From Acephala macrosclerotiorum (taxonomy: Eukaryota > Ascomycota > Leotiomycetes > Helotiales > Mollisiaceae), in contig MU119318.1 in NCBI GenBank assembly GCA_014904845.1, positions 62,001 through 126,000 on the forward strand: 64,000 nt of DNA, written 5' to 3'. The position numbers and the translations under genes were made by a program. Numbering within the stretch: position 1 is the stretch's first letter; each line of letters starts with the position of its first letter. Shown in pieces: positions 34,132 to 45,934 of this stretch. The notes under the pieces are model-generated. The model searched no databases. It was not told the DNA's origin and saw only the letters and a program-made list of their open reading frames with translations.

Positions 34132-36444
34132 ATGGTTTCTCAAACTTTGAAGACAATATTGCTGTCTATGGCCGCTGTGGTCTCCGCTGGCAGCCTCAAA
34201 GACATCAAACATGTTGTCCTCTTCATGCAAGAGAACAGAGCATTTGATCATTACTTTGGTACTATGGCCGGAGTGCGCGGCTTCTCTGATCCCAATGTCC
34301 AATACAATCCTAGCACAGGCCTGAACACATTCCAACAGTAAGTGTCCCATCACCTTTCGGACACCTACCTTTTCATCCTTGCTGAGATAGCGAACAGAAA
34401 GGTTAACTCTGGCTTGTCAACTCTGGCCACCTCTTTGCTCCCATTCTACATCAACTACCTCGGCGGTGCAAACTGGACAGCAGCCTCGCAATGTGCAAGT
34501 GGTGGCAGCAACTCGTGGTTCAATAATCACCTCGCATTGAACGGAGACTTGAATGATCAGTGGGCTTGGGACAACACCGCAATGTCCTGGACTCACTTCA
34601 AAAGACAAGATCTCCCTCTCCATTTTGCTCTTGCCGAGGGCTGGACGTTGGCCGACATGTACCAGGTAAGTTCGGAATTCGTTCAACCACGCTCACACAA
34701 GGCTCTTATCCTTCCTGGCCCTTGCGTCCAATCGATTCTGTAACGAGCAGAGCACTCATTCCCCTTTATTTTCGCATAGCCAAATATGTGTGCAATCTTT
34801 CCGTACCAATAGTCACAAAATTTTGATCTAAATTCTGATCGTGTTATCTCTCAAATAGGAGGGCGTCATTGCATCTACCTCTCCAAACCGAGTGACGTGG
34901 ATGAGTGGATCCATCAATTGTCCTGGTGGACCTCAAACTCCCGACCAAGGAGGTATCGTGACAGACAACAGTGAAGGACCAGGTAAGGCAATCCTGTACA
35001 CAACACGAGTCAACAAACTGACAAGTATCCAAAGGCTGCGAGTCTCCAGGACTCAACTGTGAGCCTCTATACTGGAAGACCGTCCCCGAGTTTCATCAAG
35101 ACGCAGGTGTTTCATGGATGGTCTACCAAGACGAAGACAACTTTGGAGATGATCTCTTGATTGACTCCTTCTATCAATACCAGAACGCACCAGCTGACTC
35201 TCCGCTCACGATGTATGGCGCTTCATACCCTGGCTTGGACAAGTTCTACTCGGATGCAGCTGCTGGAACTCTTCCGCAGGTTTCTTGGATTGTTGGACCA
35301 GCTGAGTTGAGTGAACATGCGACGTACGGACCCCAGGATGGTGCGTGGCTGCAGAGGAAAATTGTTGAGGCGGTCACGAATGGTGCTGCTTACAACGAGA
35401 CTGTGTTAATGATCTCTTATGATGAGAGTGGAGGATGGGGAGATCATGTTACTCCATTCCACTCTCCTTCTGGAACAGCTGGAGAGTGGATAGAGGATCC
35501 ATATAAAGCTGTCAACTACACATACACTGGGCCTGGGTTTAGGGTACCCTTCACAATCATCTCACCCTGGACTCGTGGAGGTCATGTCTTCACCGAGCAC
35601 GCTGACCACATTTCTCAAATTCTGTTTATGGGTAAGCTTGATGTCCAGAGTATAAGAGAACAATTACTCACAGATTTGTACAGAGGAATGGCTCGAAGCA
35701 CTTGGATACAAAGGAGTCCGAACAACAGAAATCCCCGCTTGGCGACGAGCACACATGTCTAACCTCGTCAGCGCCTTTGACTTTGAAAACGTGAGTTTCA
35801 AACTCCCCGCTACATACAACCCTCTAACACAACCGCAGCCCGACTACTCCATTCCTTCCCTCCCCGTGATCCCAACACCCTCCACCGACTCCTCAGGAAA
35901 GTACAACGCCGCCTCCGTCTGCGAAGCCCTCTACGGCCACTTCGGGCCCCCAATTCCTTACGGACCCGAAAACGAAGCCCTCGACCCCTCAACTCTTAGC
36001 GAAGAAGGCTTTAAATCCACGCGCGGCTACCTTACTGAAGGCCGATACCTGGTGTTCGAGATGAATGGCTACGCTCTTACTAACCCTTCTCCTAAAGCTA
36101 CCCAGTTCACTGCCACCAAAGCCACTCCTACCCATAGTGATATTCATCAAAGATGGGTAGTGCATGCGATGGGAGGGACGGCGACGGATGGTGGAAGTGG
36201 AGCGGGGAGATTTAGTGTGAGTAGTGCGTTGGATGGGAGGTACGCGAAGAGCCATTCTAGTCTGAGACGGGGAGCGAGTGATGCGGAAACGTATATGATT
36301 GAGGATTCGGGGAATGGGAAGGGGTATACTTTGGTAAAGGAGAATGGGAAGTTTTTGACGATTGATAGGAATGGGGTGGTGGATACTGTGGTAAAGGCAC
36401 CTGCGGTGGGGTGGAAGATTTGGAGTGTTACTTATCAGAAGTGA
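34132..36444 (+). CDS. Secreted phosphoesterase-family phospholipase C
   Basis: Six exons (34132-34337, 34398-34665, 34859-34982, 35035-35631, 35684-35790, 35839-36444) give 635 residues. A short signal peptide ([14 protein letters not shown]) precedes the catalytic start [20 protein letters not shown], the first metal/nucleophile motif of non-haemolytic phospholipases C. Further hallmarks are [34 protein letters not shown], and [11 protein letters not shown] near the domain end. The C-terminal 190 residues form a beta-rich domain ([16 protein letters not shown] ... [11 protein letters not shown]) of unknown use. The enzyme should cleave phosphodiester head groups of phosphatidylcholine-type lipids outside the cell, releasing phosphate esters. 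The third intron is long (193 nt), and the fifth (48 nt) is a stop-free multiple of three, so a 651-residue isoform is possible. Confidence 0.92.
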
Positions 36445-36841
36445 GAGCACGGAAGGAGAGTGGTGCCGTGGGTAGATTATAAATGATCCTGGATTTGGAT
36501 AACGAAATATAATTAATTCTGAGAACGATGGCAAAGTGTACCGGAGAAAGACTTTGGTTCTGATATGCGGACAGGCGATTATGCGGAAGAACGTCAGCCA
36601 CAGCGGCATACTCGGGTCCGGATAACTCATCTTCGGGTAATTGTACCCGGCGAATCGCTCCGGTATGGACCCCCGCCAACACCCGCAGGGCCCTCGGATC
36701 GCTTGCAGGTGCACACATGACCTAGGCATGTGGTAACGCTAGCTAGCTCGTTCCACGTCTTAATTCTATTATACCTTAACATTTTCGAATTTTCTGGCAG
36801 CAGTGTCAAGTCTTGTAACATCTTCCTCTGGCTTCAGGATG
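36445..36841. other. Spacer downstream of phospholipase C
   Basis: About 400 bases holding the 3' region of the phospholipase C gene and the leader of the decayed F-box-like gene. Nothing else recognised. Confidence 0.45.
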
Positions 36842-37834
36842 GATTACATCAAGAGACTATTTGTCCTCTTGAGACAAAGAACAGAACTGTTTTCTCGACA
36901 CCCCGCTGTGCATAGATCAAATCCGCTAGAAAACTTTCCTTTGGCCAAGCTCCCAATTGAGCTACTGCAACAGATTGCCAACGATCTTCTTATCGCATTA
37001 GCCGCATCATTTTCTCTCTCTTGTTGGCACATTCATCTTTTGATCGAGACTCAGTACCTTGAGAACCTAGTGGCCTCGAATCACGAAACACTGGTGTTCT
37101 TGAAGCTTTTAGAACATGATCTTTAGAACCACATCGTTTGTAATTCTTGCAGAAAGCTGCATAGGATATAAGATGCCAGGAAATACACGGAGAACGGTCA
37201 GCACGTATTGTCAGTAGGAGAGCTAGATTGTCTCTCCGATGGTAGAGAGGCAATGGTTACACAGTATATTCACGAGAATTTCAGCACTACCACCACCTTG
37301 GTTACGATGCTCAAAGCCGCAAGCTCTTGAATCTTCTGTCTAGAGAATTCTGCACACACGCCTGGACACCTTGGTTCAAAAACAAAAAGCGGAATGTCAG
37401 ATAAAAAATGGTTCTCTGTTCACCTGCAAACGAATAGCTTTCCACGGTAGGTGAGCAGGCGTCGAGTGAGACTCAATACACTTCTGGATATGCTCGCATC
37501 TTGAACTCAAATCAGCAAGGCGGCCTCCTAGTCTCTGCATCACAACATCATACCCTCTCTCAACGGAGGAGAAATGGTCAGTGTTACTGCATTGCGAGAA
37601 CAGCACTAAGATAAAGAAGACATCGTGGGATCTCTGCTCGGAACCTCAGCAATGTCGATATTATCGAACTGAATATAATGCTGGTATCAAGCACGATAAT
37701 AGTTGTAGTATAAAATTCACAATGACGATCTGGAAAGATCTTGGGCAAGGGCCTGAGTCTGAAGAATGGAAAGAGCATTTCCCCCTTCAGGACCGGCTAT
37801 TATTTCCACAACCAATTCAGTTCCATGGAGAATA
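36842..37834 (+). pseudogene. Decayed F-box-like gene
   Basis: A family-like reading frame begins MDYIKRLFVLL, carries an F-box-type helix (LAKLPIELLQQIANDLLI) and continues through LVASNHETLVFLKLLEHDL. It is then cut by TAG at 37124-37126 and TAA at 37169-37171. The same frame stays protein-like across both stops (HIVCNSCRKLH, then TENGQHVLSVGELDCLSDG) to a TGA at 37328. More remnants follow in other frames, including MTIWKDLGQGPESEEWKEH and LLFPQPIQFHG ending near 37834. TAG and TAA in place of sense codons fit C-to-T mutation, the RIP signature. F-box-like genes of this type form large, fast-evolving families in Pezizomycotina. The exact end is uncertain. Confidence 0.65.
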
Positions 37835-39049
37835 GCTTCCATCTTCGAATGAAGGGGGAGGAAGTTGGCTGGAGATGAAGTCTCATAGTTCTCAGTGGGG
37901 GAGCCTGAATTCTGTAATCCATGAACTTGCGGATTTATGAATAATTGATTGCTACCAATTTCGATGAGAAATTCAGAAATTATGCAACAAAAACAGACAA
38001 TACCGTCTCAGTAGTAGCAAATTGCGTATAAGGTTGAAAATGTGATACCAAAGGGGTTCAAGTACAAGAGGAGAAGAGCGAGAAGACTCTTGAGCAGGTT
38101 TCCCTTCGTAAATTCGGAGTTTAAGCAGCTACTTGAGTCGAGTCATGAATGATAGTAATTCGTCTGAAGATGAGAGCAACAACCTTTTTCTGCATGAGCA
38201 GGCTGCATGAGCTAGGATTTGGTGCTGACATGTGCGGGTGTCGCCTTGCAGGCTGCCAGGAAAAGGAGGCTAATGCAGGGGACTCACTACCGACAACCAG
38301 TCTCCGATAGCTTCATCGCTTCCGACGAGATACGGAACATCAGACTCGGTGATGAAAAGGAGTGGCAAAGCAATATGCTGCTGGAAATCCAGAATGATAA
38401 CCTCGGCTAACCTCGACGCCACGGCACTTGCTGCAGGAAGGTGGGGAGGAAGCTCTTCAATTCAAAGAACATCCCATGAAACTCAAATCCATTTGAACAA
38501 AATCCGTTAACTCCGATCAATTTATGAATTTCGAAAAGGTTTCCGAACTCTCGTGATATCGCATCGGCTTTTCCACCTGCCGTGACAACGCAAGCAACCC
38601 CGATCGGCCGAAAAAAAAGTTGCGCTAGACCCTTAGACCCCACCACTCATAACGACATCATCACTCCATAAATTTTAAACTAGACGCCGATAAACGCCCA
38701 ACCCAACACCAGCAAAGCAATTGGAGAGAACAATAGAAAAGCCGGCGGATATCGGTGTTAAGATAGGCCTTCGAAGGTGTTAAAAGTAACTTATCTGCGA
38801 AAAAAGTGGCTCCTCGTGCAGAAGGGCTTAAGTTATTCCCACTTGATGCAAGGATACGGTTTACGGTGAAGAGAGTTTGTCACCGATTGCGTAGGTGGAC
38901 TTGGATACGTATATGTGGTTTCAAGAAAGCATATATTAGCTATGGCTCCCACGAAAGTTCCAGCTTCAGCAGCTACTGAGAGAATTCTTTCACTCACAAA
39001 TCATTTTAAAGACTCGTTGAATCTAGCAGACGATTTAGAGAAAGCGAAG
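37835..39049. other. Gene-poor region with possible coding remnants
   Basis: About 1.2 kb upstream of the alcohol dehydrogenase. Short protein-like pieces survive (for example a basic stretch reading FKYKRRRARRLLSRF near 38050), suggesting another decayed gene, but no continuous frame can be followed. The last 135 bases (38915-39049) are open in frame with the dehydrogenase. Confidence 0.4.
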
Positions 39050-40237
39050 ATGTCGGCTCCGTATAAGTTTCAGGGATGGATGGGTATTGATAAGGATGCC
39101 ACGAAGGGAAAGATGGTGTGGCAGGAGTATGAGCCAAAGACTTGGACTGAGGATGATGTTGATATCAAGATCACTCACTGCGGAGTCTGCGGCTCGGATA
39201 TCCATGTTTTAAAATCAGGATGGGTTTGTTTTAACTTCATAGACGTATAGAATGAAGTACTGACAGCTGAACAGGGACAATCGCTGTACCCATGCTGCGT
39301 TGGACATGAAATTGCTGGTACAGCAGTTAAGGTCGGAAAGAACGTGAAGCACATCAAAGTTGGAGACAAGGTTGGAGTTGGAGCTCAATCTGGCTCCTGC
39401 TTAGACTGTGAGCAATGCGCAGACGGCCAAGAGCAATACTGCCCATCAATGGTCGGAACATACAATGGAAAGTACTCGGATGGTTCAAAGTCATATGGTG
39501 GATATGCAGACTACTGCCGAGCACCAGCACACTTTGCCGTCAAGATCCCAGATGGATTGAGCCTCGCTGAAGCAGCTCCTATGCTTTGCGGCGGTATCAC
39601 AGTCTACAACCCTCTCATCCATAACGGCGCTGGCCCTGGCAAGAAGGTTGGAATTGTTGGCGTTGGCGGATTGGGACACTTCGGTCTCCTCTGGGCTAAG
39701 GCGTTGGGGTGTGATGAGGTTGTCGCCATCTCGCGAACAAACAGTAAGAGGGAGGATGCTTTGAAGATGGGTGCCACTAAATTCATTGCCACCGAGGAAT
39801 CTGGCTGGAATAAGAAGAATGCCCGCAGCCTGGATTTGGTCATTTCGACTGTGTCCAGCCCCAACATGCCATTGGCCGAGTACTTCCAATTGTTAAGAAC
39901 AAATGGACAGTTCATCCAGGTAAGCACTTATCGATCGTCGGTCTCGGGGGTAGTTTGCTAATCTGCCACACAGGTCGGAGCTCCAGAAGACAAGATCCCT
40001 GCGTTCAGCGCCTTCGCTCTTATTGCCAAGGGATGCAAGCTGGGTGGTAGCTGTATCGGTTCTCCCAAGGATATTTCGAACATGTTGGACTTTGCAGTCA
40101 AGAAGAATGTTCATCCTGTTATCCAAATTAGACCTTTGAAGGATGCCAACCAGACGGTCATCGATATGGACGAGGGAAAGGCTAGGTACCGATATGTACT
40201 GCAGAACGAGGCACATGCAGCAGAGCTTAAGGCGTAG
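39050..40237 (+). CDS. Zinc-dependent, NADP-type alcohol dehydrogenase (Adh6/cinnamyl-alcohol type)
   Basis: Three exons (39050-39223, 39275-39919, 39974-40237) give 360 residues. The catalytic zinc motif ITHCGVCGSDIH and the following VGHEIAG are intact. The structural zinc cluster is CLDCEQCADGQEQYC. The nucleotide-binding loop is GIVGVGGLGHFGL, followed by VVAISRTNSKRED, where Ser-Arg at the second strand favours NADPH, as in yeast Adh6 and plant CAD enzymes. It should interconvert aldehydes and alcohols, including cinnamaldehydes and medium-chain aldehydes, in the cytosol, often for detoxification. The start MSAPYKFQGWMG matches the usual family start. In-frame ATGs at 38915 and 38942 would add 45 or 36 residues (MAPTKVPASAATERIL...). 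Confidence 0.93.
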
Positions 40238-40987
40238 ATATTATAGAACTCAAATAGAATCTGCATCGCTAATCCTAACTCGGATATGAACTCCTCGACG
40301 TCGTGTCACGTGCCAACTGTAGCACTTTCTATTCACTCCCTACGAATTGAGCTTTTCTGGTGCATGGCTGAACACTAAACGCACATTGCTGAATACAGAG
40401 ATTGTTCTATAGTAGATGCCAATTGCCTTGCACAACGCCTCCCACCCCTCGCCTCTTTCGCTCACTGGAACGTAGAGAACTTATATCTTTCGACGGAAGG
40501 AAATTGCATATCGTTAACTTTCAATACATCAGAAAACCAAGTTCGAACCTCAAGACACTTCAAGATTGCTGCCCTGGGAAAGATTCATGTTTGTTCTTGA
40601 CTGGAGCCAGCAAGTCGATTTCAATCGCAGGGGAGAGGCGAATATTCACTCTAGTCCAAATCTGGACAAGCGCCATCTTCACATCGCGACAAGGCCAAAA
40701 GTCCCAAGGTGCGGCTGCTCCTGGAAGAAATCCATCAATAGCTCCCTCCCGGGCAACAACTTCAACGACGACCAAACCTCCTGCGCATACAACTGCAGTC
40801 CTTTCAAGTCCTTCCAAACACTTGATGATCTTTTATTCACGCTGCTGAAGCCTCGCAGAGATTCGAGGCATACCCCTCGAAGTCTGAAGGCGACAGCTTC
40901 TCGCGCCACGAGCATTCCTTCGAGTTTTCCTTCGAGTTCGACGTAATCTCATCCCGCAAGCGCTGCAGCATACCTCAATCCAGCAAT
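40238..40987. other. RPB2 upstream region
   Basis: About 750 bases between the alcohol dehydrogenase stop and RPB2. An ORF at 40402-40848 is Ser/Pro-rich without a domain and overlaps others in different frames. I read the interval as terminator plus promoter and leader of RPB2. Confidence 0.45.
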
Positions 40988-43900
40988 ATGGCGGACTTTG
41001 AAGATGGCTACGAGTACGATGATGGGTACGAGGAGGAGGATACCAATATTTCGGCCGAGGACTGCTGGATGGTCATTCAAGCATTCTTCGAGTCCAAGGG
41101 TCTGGTGTCGCAACAACTAGATTCCTTCGATGAATTCGTCTCTACGACCATGCAAGAGCTTGTGGAGGAGAATTCTCAGCTTACTCTCGATCAGAATGCG
41201 CCGCCCTCCTCCGACGACAACCCGATCGCTTTGCGCAGATACGAAATCAAGTTTGGAACTGTTTTGTTGTCTCGACCAGCTATGACCGAAGGCGATGGAA
41301 GTACACAAGTTATGCTTCCACAAGAGGCTCGATTGCGAAACCTTACCTACTCAAGTCCTCTTTACCTGGAGATGACCAAGAAAGTCTCCGTGGCTGTTGA
41401 GCGCCCTGTGCCTCTGAACGAGCTGGACGATGAACAGCAGGAGGAGATGCAGCGAACCAACGTACACCCTACACGTTTGATCTGGGAAGATGAGGACGGT
41501 GGCGGTATGGATGGCGACAAGAATGAGAGAGCTCCTGACCGAGTATTTATCGGGAAGCTGCCTATCATGTTGAAGTCGAAATACTGTATCCTCAAGGACC
41601 TTGATGAGGATGAACTCTACGCCTGGAACGAATGCCCGTACGACCAGGGTGGCTACTTCATTATCAATGGTTCCGAGAAGGTCTTGATCGCCCAGGAGCG
41701 CAGTGCAGCCAACATCGTGCAGGTCTTTAAGAAGTCCGCTCCAAGTCCTATTCTATACATGGCCGAAATCCGTAGCGCTCTTGAGAAAGGCTCTCGACTC
41801 ATTTCCTCGATGCAGATCAAATTATACGCAAAGGGAGATGGACAGCGAGGCGGCTTCGGTCAAACGATCAAAGGCACATTGCCATATATCAAGGCTGATA
41901 TCCCAATCGCCATCATTTTCCGCGCTCTCGGAGTCGTATCGGACGAGGACATCTTGAACCACATCTGCTACGATCGTAATGACTCGGTTATGCTGGAAAT
42001 GCTAAAACCTTGTATCGAAGAAGCCTTTGTTATTCAAGATCGAGAGGTTGCCCTGGATTTCATTGGCAAGCGTGGCAGCAGCCAGAGTCTTACGCGGGAT
42101 AAGCGTGTCAAATATGCTCGCGATATCATGCAGAAGGAACTGTTACCCCACATCTCGCAGGCAGAAGGCAGTGAGACCCGGAAGGCTTTCTTCCTAGGGT
42201 ACATGGTACACAAGATGCTCCAATGTGCTCTTGGGCGACGAGAAACTGATGATCGTGATCATTTCGGTAAGAAGCGTCTGGATCTCGCTGGACCTCTTTT
42301 AGCAAAGCTCTTCCGTGGCTTATTTAAGAGATTGACAACAGATGTCCAGAAGTATCTTGCTCGTTGCGTGGAGAACAATCGAGAGTTCAACCTGACTTTG
42401 GGAGTTAAAGCTACCACAATCACTAATGGCCTTAAGTATTCCTTGGCTACGGGAAATTGGGGAGACCAGAAAAAGGCTGCTAGTTCAACTGCCGGTGTGT
42501 CTCAGGTGTTGAACAGATACACGTTTGCTTCAACCCTATCCCATCTTCGTCGTACCAATACTCCAATTGGTCGTGACGGCAAGATCGCTAAACCTCGACA
42601 ATTGCACAACACGCATTGGGGATTGGTGTGTCCGGCCGAGACTCCTGAAGGACAAGCTTGTGGATTGGTCAAGAACTTAGCTCTGATGTGCTATGTGACG
42701 GTCGGTACACCTAGCGAACCCATCATTGAATTCATGATTCAGCGGAACATGGAAGTCTTGGAAGAATACGAGCCTTTGCGATCTCCCAACGCTACAAAGG
42801 TCTTCGTCAACGGTGTATGGGTTGGTGTACATCGTGATCCCGGCCATCTGGTCAAGACCGTGCAGCACCTTCGTCGGTCTCACTTGATCTCTCACGAAGT
42901 CTCCCTGATTCGAGACATTCGCGATAGAGAGTTCAAGATCTTCACAGATGCTGGCAGAGTATGCAGACCGTTGTTCGTCATTGACAATGATGTCGACAGC
43001 CCCAACAAGGGTAACTTGGTCTTGACGAAGGACCACATCCGCCGTCTCCAGGAGGACCAGGATTCTGCAGGCATGGACCAGGCGTCGCGTGAAGCAGCTG
43101 GCTACTTCGGATTTCAGGGCTTGATTGACAATGGTGTGGTCGAGTATGTGGATGCAGAGGAAGAGGAGACCATCATGATTGTCATGACGCCTGAAGATTT
43201 GGATATTTCTCGACAACTGCAAGCTGGATATCAAATCCGCCCCGAGGAGAATCCAGATCTAAACAAGCGTGTCAAGGCTCCAATGAACCCTACAGCACAC
43301 ATCTGGACCCATTGCGAGATTCATCCTAGCATGATTCTAGGAATTTGTGCCAGTATCATTCCGTTCCCTGATCACAACCAGGTAAGCTATTTGATATCAT
43401 GTTTGCATGCATTATTAACAAACTTCAGTCTCCTCGTAATACCTACCAATCTGCTATGGGCAAGCAAGCTATGGGTGTCTTCCTCACAAATTTCGACCAA
43501 CGCATGGATACTATGGCGAATATCCTATACTACCCTCAGAAGCCTCTTGCCACTACCCGTTCCATGGAGTTCTTGAAATTCCGAGAACTTCCTGCTGGTC
43601 AAAACGCAATTGTCGCTATCGCATGCTATTCCGGTTATAACCAGGAAGATTCCGTCATCATGAACCAGAGTAGTATTGATCGTGGCCTCTTTCGAAGTTT
43701 GTTTTTCCGTGCCTACACAGATCAGGAGAAGCGTATTGGTATGAACGTTGTCGAGCAGTTCGAGAAGCCTTTCAGATCAGACACCCTCAGACTGAAGCAT
43801 GGTACTTATGATAAGCTTGATGACGATGGAATTGTTGCTCCTGGAGTCCGTGTTTCTGGAGAGGATATCATCATTGGAAAGACTGCCCCTATTGCCCCTG

Positions 43901-44869
43901 ATGCAGAAGAACTCGGTCAACGCACCAAAGCTCACGTCAAGCGTGATGCTTCTACTCCTCTCCGAAGCACCGAAAACGGTATTGTTGATCAGGTTTTGAT
44001 CACCACCAACGCCGAGGGTCTTCGTTTCGTCAAGGTCCGTATGCGTACAACCAAGATCCCACAGATTGGAGACAAATTTGCTTCTCGTCACGGACAGAAG
44101 GGAACCATTGGTATCACATACAGACACGAGGATATGCCCTTTACCAGGGAAGGAATTGTACCTGACTTGATCATCAACCCCCACGCCATTCCATCTCGTA
44201 TGACCATTGCCCATTTGATCGAGTGCCAATTGAGTAAGGTCGGGACTCTTCGAGGTTTGGAAGGTGATGCGACCCCGTTCACTGAGGTCACCGTCGACTC
44301 TGTGTCCAAGCTTCTCCGCAGCAATGGCTACCAGTCTCGTGGCTTCGAGATCATGTACCATGGCCACACTGGGAGAAAGCTTATGGCTCAGGTATTCTTG
44401 GGTCCCACATATTATCAACGTCTTCGTCATATGGTCGACGACAAGATCCATGCTCGTGCAAGAGGTCCTGTCCAGATTTTGACCCGTCAACCAGTGGAGG
44501 GTCGTGCAAGAGATGGTGGTCTGCGTTTCGGAGAGATGGAACGTGATTGTATGATCTCGCACGGAGCTGCTGCTTTCTTGAAGGAGAGATTATTCGAGGT
44601 TTCGGATGCATTCAGAGTCCATGTGTGTGACATCTGTGGACTAATGACACCGATTGCGTAAGTTTGAATCCTTCTTTTCGTTGACCGAGTACTGACCCTG
44701 AACTAGCAAACTCTCAACCCAATCTTTCGAGTGCCGACCTTGCAAGAACAAGACCAAGATTTCGCAGATTCATATTCCGTATGCCGCAAAGTTGCTCTTC
44801 CAAGAGTTGGCATCGATGAATATTGCGTCTAGAATGTTCACCCAAAGATCTGGCATTTCGGTTCGCTAA
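40988..44869 (+). CDS. rpb2: DNA-directed RNA polymerase II second-largest subunit Rpb2
   Basis: Three exons (40988-43381, 43429-44657, 44707-44869) give 1261 residues, close to the usual fungal size. The N-terminus is acidic ([18 protein letters not shown]). Protrusion and lobe segments are present ([33 protein letters not shown]), and the fork region reads [20 protein letters not shown]. The hybrid-binding core has [37 protein letters not shown] and [12 protein letters not shown]. The last exon completes the zinc site begun by [11 protein letters not shown] with [20 protein letters not shown]. It forms the catalytic cleft with Rpb1 in the nucleus. Two 47-49-nt introns near the 3' half are conventional. 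RPB2 is a standard fungal phylogenetic marker, so this locus can place the organism. Confidence 0.98.
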
Positions 44870-45321
44870 ATAATGGGTGGGAAGAGACAAGAATGTATAG
44901 GAAAATGAGGTTATGCGGGGGTGATAGTCTTGCATATCACGGCGTTTGGGATGGAGCAAGACTGCCTGCCACAAAATGGATGGCCGGGCTGCATATTTGG
45001 TTGCGTTCGTTTGCGGTGGAGAAAAGGGCCATCAAAAACTTGGGATTTAAAATGCTGAGATGTCCATTCCCCTAATGTACCATATCTAGAACTCGGGGAC
45101 ACCTTACAGATGAGACTGACGACACAATGAATCTGAAAATTCTATCTGCATGCTGCTTCACCCTGGTTCGTACCTATGATACAGGCCGAGACCTTCCGTT
45201 TGACTTCACCTTGAAATAACCTGATTCCACCCCATGCGCCATGCAATGCTGATGTAGTTGTACAATGCCTGTTGGTACAAATGTTGAGAAGAGATTCGTC
45301 GATTCAGTATAGCAACCCTCA
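44870..45321. other. Convergent spacer between RPB2 and PET117
   Basis: About 450 bases where RPB2 (plus) and PET117 (minus) transcripts meet. No gene recognised. Confidence 0.5.
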
Positions 45322-45663
45322 TCACCGTGGCTTATCCAACATTCCACCGCCATCAGATACAGTCTGCACCTTCTTGTATTCCTCCTCCAAGGCTCTCTGC
45401 ATATCAAAATCGAGCTGGCGTTCCCTCTTCAATCGTTGCTGGTCCATATCTCGGATTACGCCTGCGTGCATTGCCTATACATTGCATTAGCATCTTGCTA
45501 TGCATAGGTTCGTAAATCTCGTAGAGGGTGAGGGAAGAAAAGGGGGGGGGGGAAGGGACGAACGTACGGCTTTCTCTTGCTGTTGCCCATAATGCACTAT
45601 CACGATCGTAGCAGCTGCCATGAACGACGTCCCCGCCAGTGTGAGTTTCGCTGCTCTTGACAT
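45322..45663 (-). CDS. pet117: Cytochrome c oxidase assembly protein Pet117
   Basis: Two exons (45568-45663 and 45322-45474) give 82 residues, small like the family. The N-terminus MSRAAKLTLAGTSFMAAATIV is a mitochondrial, membrane-embedded segment, followed by HYGQQQEKAAMHAGVIRDM. The conserved DQQRLKRERQLDFDMQRALE block and acidic-aromatic tail complete the Pet117 pattern. It is a mitochondrial inner-membrane factor needed for complex IV assembly, linked to haem A synthase Cox15. The start is the first ATG before the hydrophobic segment. The VMA10 gene diverges 271 bp away. A homopolymeric G tract (45543-45552) lies in the intron. Confidence 0.92.
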
Positions 45664-45934
45664 CTTTCCTAAACCTCTTTCCTCCTTCAAATCATCCAAT
45701 CCGCAAAAATCGTAAAAATGGTAGAGAGAAATAAATGTAATTTGGGGAGTTGCCAGAAAAGTCAAGAACGAATTGGTCACGAGCGGAAGTTGCCGTGTAG
45801 GGGTCTGGAGCTTCGTTGCTTTTGGTGGATTGGAGCTTCGCCAGTAGCCTGCGGAACTACGACTATTGCACGTCCGACGATAACGAGCTTACGAAGATAT
45901 TTGACGCTGTGAATTCTTTACGGAGGATTGCAAG
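45664..45934. promoter_or_regulatory. Shared divergent promoter of PET117 and VMA10
   Basis: Only 271 bases separate the start codons of the two divergent genes, so the promoters must overlap. I see no specific factor site I can name with confidence. Confidence 0.5.

Noticed and set aside
40402..40848. 148-codon plus ORF before RPB2
   Set aside because: Low-complexity, with two competing frames of similar length and no domain. It fits the RPB2 promoter and leader.
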